The notes below the pieces were generated by a model. It worked only from the letters and a program-made list of their open reading frames with translations, was not told the DNA's origin and searched no databases. The position numbers were made by a program, and so were the translations under genes. DNA of 64,000 nucleotides from Clavibacter nebraskensis NCPPB 2581 (GTDB taxonomy: Bacteria; Actinomycetota; Actinomycetes; Actinomycetales; Microbacteriaceae): NCBI RefSeq assembly GCF_000355695.1, contig NC_020891.1, positions 2,294,001 to 2,358,000 on the forward strand, read 5' to 3'. Position 1 is the stretch's first letter. Every line of letters begins with the position of its first letter. Positions 60,030-64,000 of the stretch are shown here, piece after piece.

Positions 60030-61472
60030 ATGAGCACATCGAGCACGTCCCTCTGGGCGGCGCTCACGCGGCGGAAGCCCGTGGAAGCCATCGAGGCGGA
60101 GCCCGGCGCGGCGACGGAGGAGGGCGGCCTCACGCGCTCGCTCGGCCTCTGGCAGCTCACCGCGATCGGCGTGGGCGGCATCATCGGCACCGGCATCTTC
60201 ACGCTCGCGGGCACCGTCGCGAACCAGACCGCCGGGCCCGCGGTCCTCATCTCCTTCCTCATCGCGGGCATCGCCAGCGCCGCCGCCGCCCTCTCCTACG
60301 CGGAGTTCGCGGGCATGATCCCGAAGGCCGGATCCGCGTACACCTACGGCTACGCGGCCCTCGGCGAGATCGTCGGCTGGTTCATCGGCTGGGACCTGCT
60401 GCTGGAGTACACCGCCATCGTCGGCGTGGTCGCCATCGGCGTCTCCGGCTACGCGGGCTTCCTCCTCGACCAGCTCGGCGTCGACCTCCCGGCCTGGATG
60501 CTCGGCGCGGCCGGCACCGGCGACGGCCACGTCGTCGACCTGTTCGCCGTGATCCTCTGCCTCGGCACCGCGTTCGTCCTCACCCGCGGCATGAAGAGCG
60601 TCGGCCGGTTCGAGCTCTACCTCGTGGGCCTCAAGGTGGCGCTGGTGCTCGTGATCGTCGTCATCGGCTTCACGCAGATCACCGGCGCCAACTACCAGCC
60701 GTACTTCCCGTTCGGCGCGGCCGGCGTCTTCACGGGCGCCGCCACCGTGTTCTTCGCGGTCTTCGGCTACGACGCCATGAGCACCGCGGCCGAGGAGTCG
60801 AAGGACGCGACCAAGCACATGCCGAAGGCGATCCTGCTGTCGCTCGCCATCGCGATGGTGCTCTACGTGCTCGCGACCGTCGTCCTCACGGGCATGCAGA
60901 AGTACTCGGACATCAACCCGGAGAGCGGCTTCGCGACCGCGTTCGAGTCGGTGGGCCTGCCCGCGGTGGCGAACGTGGTGGCGGTCGGGGCGATCGTCAG
61001 CGTCGTCACCGTGATGCTCACGTTCATGCTCGGGGCGTCGCGCGTGTGGTTCTCGATGAGCCGCGACGGGCTGCTGCCCAAGTGGTTCGCGGTCACCGAC
61101 GAGAAGCGGAACGTGCCGACGCGCGTGACGTGGATCATCGGCATCGGCTCGGCCCTGTTCGCGGGCTTCCTGCCCATCACGGTGGTGGCGGAGCTGACGA
61201 ACATCGGGATCCTGCTGGCCTTCGTGGTGGTGTGCGCGGCCGTCATCGTGCTGCGCTACAAGCGGCCCGAGATCCCGCGGGCGTTCCGGCTGCCGGCCAT
61301 GCCCGTGGTGCCGATCATCGGCATCGGCTTCTCGCTCTGGCTTGTCTCGTCGCTGCCATGGGAGACGTGGGTGCGGTTCGCGGTGTGGCTCGTCATCGGC
61401 CTCGTGATCTACCTCACCTACTCGCGCCGCAACTCGGTGCTCGCCGCCGACAGCCCGCGCAACCGGCGCTGA
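60030..61472 (+). CDS. Amino-acid permease, cationic amino-acid transporter type
   Basis: A 480-residue APC permease with about 12 membrane helices. LTRSLGLWQLTAIGVGGIIGTGIFTLAGTVANQTAGPAVLISFLIAGIASAAAALSYAEFAGMIPKAGSAYTYGYAALGEIVGWFIGWDLLLEY is the CAT (YfnA/CAT1) start. GYDAMSTAAEESKDATKHMPKAI is the typical helix-6 region. It likely imports basic or branched amino acids. AGGAG precedes the ATG and a perfect palindromic terminator follows. Confidence 0.92.
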   Translation: MSTSSTSLWAALTRRKPVEAIEAEPGAATEEGGLTRSLGLWQLTAIGVGGIIGTGIFTLAGTVANQTAGPAVLISFLIAGIASAAAALSYAEFAGMIPKAGSAYTYGYAALGEIVGWFIGWDLLLEYTAIVGVVAIGVSGYAGFLLDQLGVDLPAWMLGAAGTGDGHVVDLFAVILCLGTAFVLTRGMKSVGRFELYLVGLKVALVLVIVVIGFTQITGANYQPYFPFGAAGVFTGAATVFFAVFGYDAMSTAAEESKDATKHMPKAILLSLAIAMVLYVLATVVLTGMQKYSDINPESGFATAFESVGLPAVANVVAVGAIVSVVTVMLTFMLGASRVWFSMSRDGLLPKWFAVTDEKRNVPTRVTWIIGIGSALFAGFLPITVVAELTNIGILLAFVVVCAAVIVLRYKRPEIPRAFRLPAMPVVPIIGIGFSLWLVSSLPWETWVRFAVWLVIGLVIYLTYSRRNSVLAADSPRNRR

Positions 61473-61502
61473 CGGACGCCGGCCCGCCCGCCCGGACGAC
61501 GA

Positions 61503-61542
61503 CAGGGGCGCCGCCCACCTCGCGAGGTGGGCGGCGCCCCTG
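61503..61542. terminator. Bidirectional terminator, 20-bp perfect palindrome
   Basis: 61503-61522 pairs perfectly with 61523-61542; the centre reads CTCGCGAG. It lies between the convergent permease and ferritin-like genes. Confidence 0.8.
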
Positions 61543-61561
61543 CTGCATGTCGCCCGGCTGG

Positions 61562-62503
61562 CTAGTTCGCGCCGCTGGTGTTGATGCCGCCGTTGACGCC
61601 GTTGGGGTAGAACCCGCCACGGGTCACGGCCTTGCTGTTCAGGTACACGATGTTGAGGACCTGACCCGTGGTGCGGCTGAACGCGATGCCGTTCGCGTCG
61701 GTCGGCACGAGGTTCGCGCCGCCCGAGACCGTGATGCCCTGGTCGAGGTCCGAGGATCCGTCGAGCGAGTCGCGCGCGTTGGAGATCGCGTTGGTCGGGG
61801 CCGCGAGGCCCTTCGCGAACAGCGACGTGCGGATGATGCCCGCGTGGTACGCCTCGACCGCGAGGATCCCGGCGGCCGCCTCGAGGTACGTCTTGTTGGT
61901 GATGAGCGGGGCCGCGCCCTTGTAGGCGGTGACTCCGACGTCCTCGAACACGAACGACGCGAGCAGGAAGTTCTCGTCGCTCGCGAACGCGTCGAACTTC
62001 TGGCCCGGCTTGATGAGGCCCGCGGCGGTCGCGGCGGCGGAGAACGCGGCGTCGAGGTCGATCGCGGGACGCGCGACCTTCGCCGAGCCGAGCGCGGACC
62101 GCAGGAACTTCACGTGGGCCTTCTCGTCCTGCGCGATCTCGCGGGCGTACTCGCGGATGGCGCGGTCCTTGAACTGCACCTGGCGGCCGCCCGTGACGCC
62201 GCCGGCGGTGCCGACGCCGGAGATGTCGTTCGGGACGAGGCCCGCGCCCGTGGATGCGCGCAGGTAGAACTCGGCCTCGAGGTACTCGAGGTTGAGCGCG
62301 AAGTTGAGGACGGCGGCGTCCGTGACGGCGCCCGCGTCGGCCTCGGCCTGGGCGTCCGCCGCCTGGGCGCCCGTCGCGGGGATGAGGGCCGCGGCGCCGA
62401 CGCCGAGACCCGCGACGCCCGCGGCGCTGAAGAAGCGGCGACGGTCGAGCGGCGACTGCGCGCTCCGGTCGATGGCCTGGGTGATGAACTTCTTGTCGAA
62501 CAT
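61562..62503 (-). CDS. Tat-exported ferritin-like domain protein
   Basis: A 313-residue protein. A Tat signal is in [32 protein letters not shown] (cut after about residue 48). The ferritin-like bundle has the metal-site pattern [15 protein letters not shown], then [18 protein letters not shown] and a later [14 protein letters not shown]. The C-terminal part ends in [18 protein letters not shown]. Related proteins (DUF4439/dessication-related, PCC13-62 type) occur in plants and bacteria and are linked to stress. Function is not proven. Confidence 0.88.
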   Translation of the reverse strand: MFDKKFITQAIDRSAQSPLDRRRFFSAAGVAGLGVGAAALIPATGAQAADAQAEADAGAVTDAAVLNFALNLEYLEAEFYLRASTGAGLVPNDISGVGTAGGVTGGRQVQFKDRAIREYAREIAQDEKAHVKFLRSALGSAKVARPAIDLDAAFSAAATAAGLIKPGQKFDAFASDENFLLASFVFEDVGVTAYKGAAPLITNKTYLEAAAGILAVEAYHAGIIRTSLFAKGLAAPTNAISNARDSLDGSSDLDQGITVSGGANLVPTDANGIAFSRTTGQVLNIVYLNSKAVTRGGFYPNGVNGGINTSGAN

Positions 62504-62687
62504 GGATGAGCTCCCTTGATCGGCGCGTCCGTATCCCAGATACCGAGCGCGAGGTGGTTCGAACGCTAAACGGGTGGTCGGCATCCGGATAGGGGCGCGA
62601 TGCACTGTTTCGCCGGATGTCACGAACCCTTCGGAACGCGGCTCTCCACGGATTGGCCCGGAGGCGCGCGGATCCCCGGGACGCGGA

Positions 62688-64000
62688 TCAGGTCGGGATG
62701 ACCTTGAAGAGCACCTTGCGCGTCACCATGAACCAGATCGCCGCCAGCACGAGGGTGTGGACCACTGCTCCCTGCCAGGGATTCGCCCTGTCGAGGAACG
62801 GCAGGCTGCCGACGATCAGCACGAAGAACACGTGGACGATGAAGACGTAGAGGCTCGCGGATCCGAGCGGCGTGTAGAACCAGCCGAACGCGCGGTCGAC
62901 GGGCTTCCACATCCGGGTGAGGAACGTGTACGCGACCACGAGCATCAGCGCGAGGTCGATCAGGCGCCCGGGCTGCAGGAACGTGCGCTGGTACATCGAC
63001 TCGTACAGCGACGAGTAGAGGCCGTCGGGCACTCCCGGCAGCTGCACGCCGTACGTGTGCCCGGCCCAGAGCACGGCGAGCGAGCCGACGTACGCCACCA
63101 GCCCGATCGTCACGAGCACGCGGCCCACGCGGCCGGTGAGGGCGCGCGTGATCCGCTTCCGGTAGTAGCCGATGACCATGCCGTTGAGGAACGCGACCTG
63201 CCAGGTGAGCAGCGGGAACACGTCCTCGAACATCGACGGCAGCACGCGGATGTCGAACTGCGCGTTGAGCACGTACGCGGTCCAGCTGGCGATGAGCACG
63301 ACCCACCACATGCGGCGGCGGAGCAGCCACACGATCGCGGGGACGAGGAGGGTCAGCACCACGAAGAGGCCCATGATGTTGAACACCCACGGCCCCATGC
63401 GGAGCAGCAGCAGGTCGCGGATCGCGTACCAGGGCGGCGGGTAGTCGAGCAGGCGCGCGCCGTTCGGGTAGAGGTCGTAGACCTGCCCGGTGGTGACCTT
63501 GCCGTCGGCGCCCGTGCCGCGGTCGGTGAACGTGGTGATCACGTCGGTGTCGAGGAACGGCACGAACGTGAGCGCGAAGACGATGACGACCACCGCGATC
63601 GCCACGATGTACTGCTTGAACGCGCGGCGCAGGATGGAGACGAGCGCCTTCATCTCGCCGAACTTCTTCACGGCCAGCGGGTAGACCATGCCGAGCACGA
63701 GGCCCGACAGCAACACGAACATCTCGGCGCCCGTGATCGCGCCGATGGCGTTGATGGTGACGTACGAGTAGGGGCTCGCGACCTCGATGTGGGTGATGAC
63801 CACGGCGACGATGGTCCAGCCGCGGAAGAGGTCGAGGCGGCGGTCGCGGGGCGAGTTCTCGTCGGGGTAGCGCCAGCCGGGCTTGAGGCGGCCGATGGGA
63901 CCGGAGATCACGAAGAGCAGCAGGAGCACGACCGCGCAGAGCACGATCCAGCCCATCTGCTCGTCCTCGGGGGATCCCGGGTCGCGGTACTGTGCGGTGG
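62688..64000 (-). CDS. OpgC-domain acyltransferase-like membrane protein, partial
   Basis: At least 437 residues. [30 protein letters not shown] is the OpgC/acyltransferase-3 opening with the key histidine; [14 protein letters not shown] and [27 protein letters not shown] fit OpgC. About ten membrane helices are visible. An ATG at 63956 could start it, but the frame stays open to the window edge and reads sensibly upstream ([11 protein letters not shown]), so the true start is probably outside the window and the gene is cut. OpgC succinylates periplasmic glucans in proteobacteria; in actinobacteria a surface polysaccharide is a more likely target. Confidence 0.85.
   Translation of the reverse strand, partial: TAQYRDPGSPEDEQMGWIVLCAVVLLLLFVISGPIGRLKPGWRYPDENSPRDRRLDLFRGWTIVAVVITHIEVASPYSYVTINAIGAITGAEMFVLLSGLVLGMVYPLAVKKFGEMKALVSILRRAFKQYIVAIAVVVIVFALTFVPFLDTDVITTFTDRGTGADGKVTTGQVYDLYPNGARLLDYPPPWYAIRDLLLLRMGPWVFNIMGLFVVLTLLVPAIVWLLRRRMWWVVLIASWTAYVLNAQFDIRVLPSMFEDVFPLLTWQVAFLNGMVIGYYRKRITRALTGRVGRVLVTIGLVAYVGSLAVLWAGHTYGVQLPGVPDGLYSSLYESMYQRTFLQPGRLIDLALMLVVAYTFLTRMWKPVDRAFGWFYTPLGSASLYVFIVHVFFVLIVGSLPFLDRANPWQGAVVHTLVLAAIWFMVTRKVLFKVIPT

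Noticed and set aside
58124-62509. A very long open frame on the + strand across three genes
   Set aside because: It runs out of frame through the Pro/Thr-rich protein and the permease and antisense to the ferritin-like gene; its product is nearly all Arg/Pro/Ala, the usual mark of a shadow frame in high-GC DNA.

Overview
The window looks like chromosome of a high-GC Gram-positive actinobacterium of the Microbacteriaceae, most likely Clavibacter. This rests on very GC-rich codon use, a mycothiol-dependent detoxification gene (Mca), actinobacterial marker families (DUF3090, SCO1664, DUF4245, DUF4307, the putative phosphomutase of the MSMEG_4193 type), Tat-exported lipoproteins and several apparently leaderless promoters. 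Species assignment is inference; no rRNA or tRNA gene is visible.

Layout. 1-15131 is ordinary host DNA: an SseB-domain protein, BlaI-type repressor, CopC-type copper protein, the SufS/SufU pair for Fe-S cluster assembly, ChaB-like and GNAT proteins, two nuclease-like proteins, two amino-acid permeases (one followed by a universal stress protein), a membrane-anchored HNH nuclease of lower GC, a thioredoxin-like lipoprotein, and the conserved trio phosphomutase / DUF3090 / SCO1664.

15132-30163 is foreign. The left part (15132-17374) carries one low-GC DUF262/HNH (GmrS/GmrD-like) defence gene. The main part, about 12.8 kb from 17391 to 30163, is an integrative element. It begins with a large serine integrase and is inserted in the last codons of ychF. 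Both junctions share the 8-bp core AACTCCAC. A ychF-like 3' end (reading VVEFRFNN-stop) sits beside the integrase, while the present ychF ends in an element-supplied tail (EFRHS-stop). The element carries a GIY-YIG nuclease, a DNA methyltransferase, a compact McrB/McrC pair with a 215-residue partner, a small serine resolvase, a coiled-coil protein, and a tightly overlapping replication block (Prim-Pol, RepA-like ATPase and small proteins). No transfer or virion genes were seen, so it looks like a mobilisable or satellite-type element with restriction cargo.

30143-64000 returns to host DNA: ychF, a 3'-5' exonuclease, rmuC, class II aldolase, ispH, xseA/xseB, carbonic anhydrase, fumC, a PIN-PhoH protein, a cis-prenyltransferase, a hemolysin-III family protein, a sugar ABC transporter behind a perfect LacI-type palindrome, small secreted proteins with a decayed paralogue, mca, greA, ilvA, an AI-2E-family protein, a YcaQ-type glycosylase, lemA, a family-1 glycosidase that has lost both catalytic glutamates, a large Pro/Thr-rich membrane protein, a third permease, a Tat-exported ferritin-like protein, and an OpgC acyltransferase cut by the window edge.

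Most host operons end in strong GC-rich hairpins, several shared by convergent genes.
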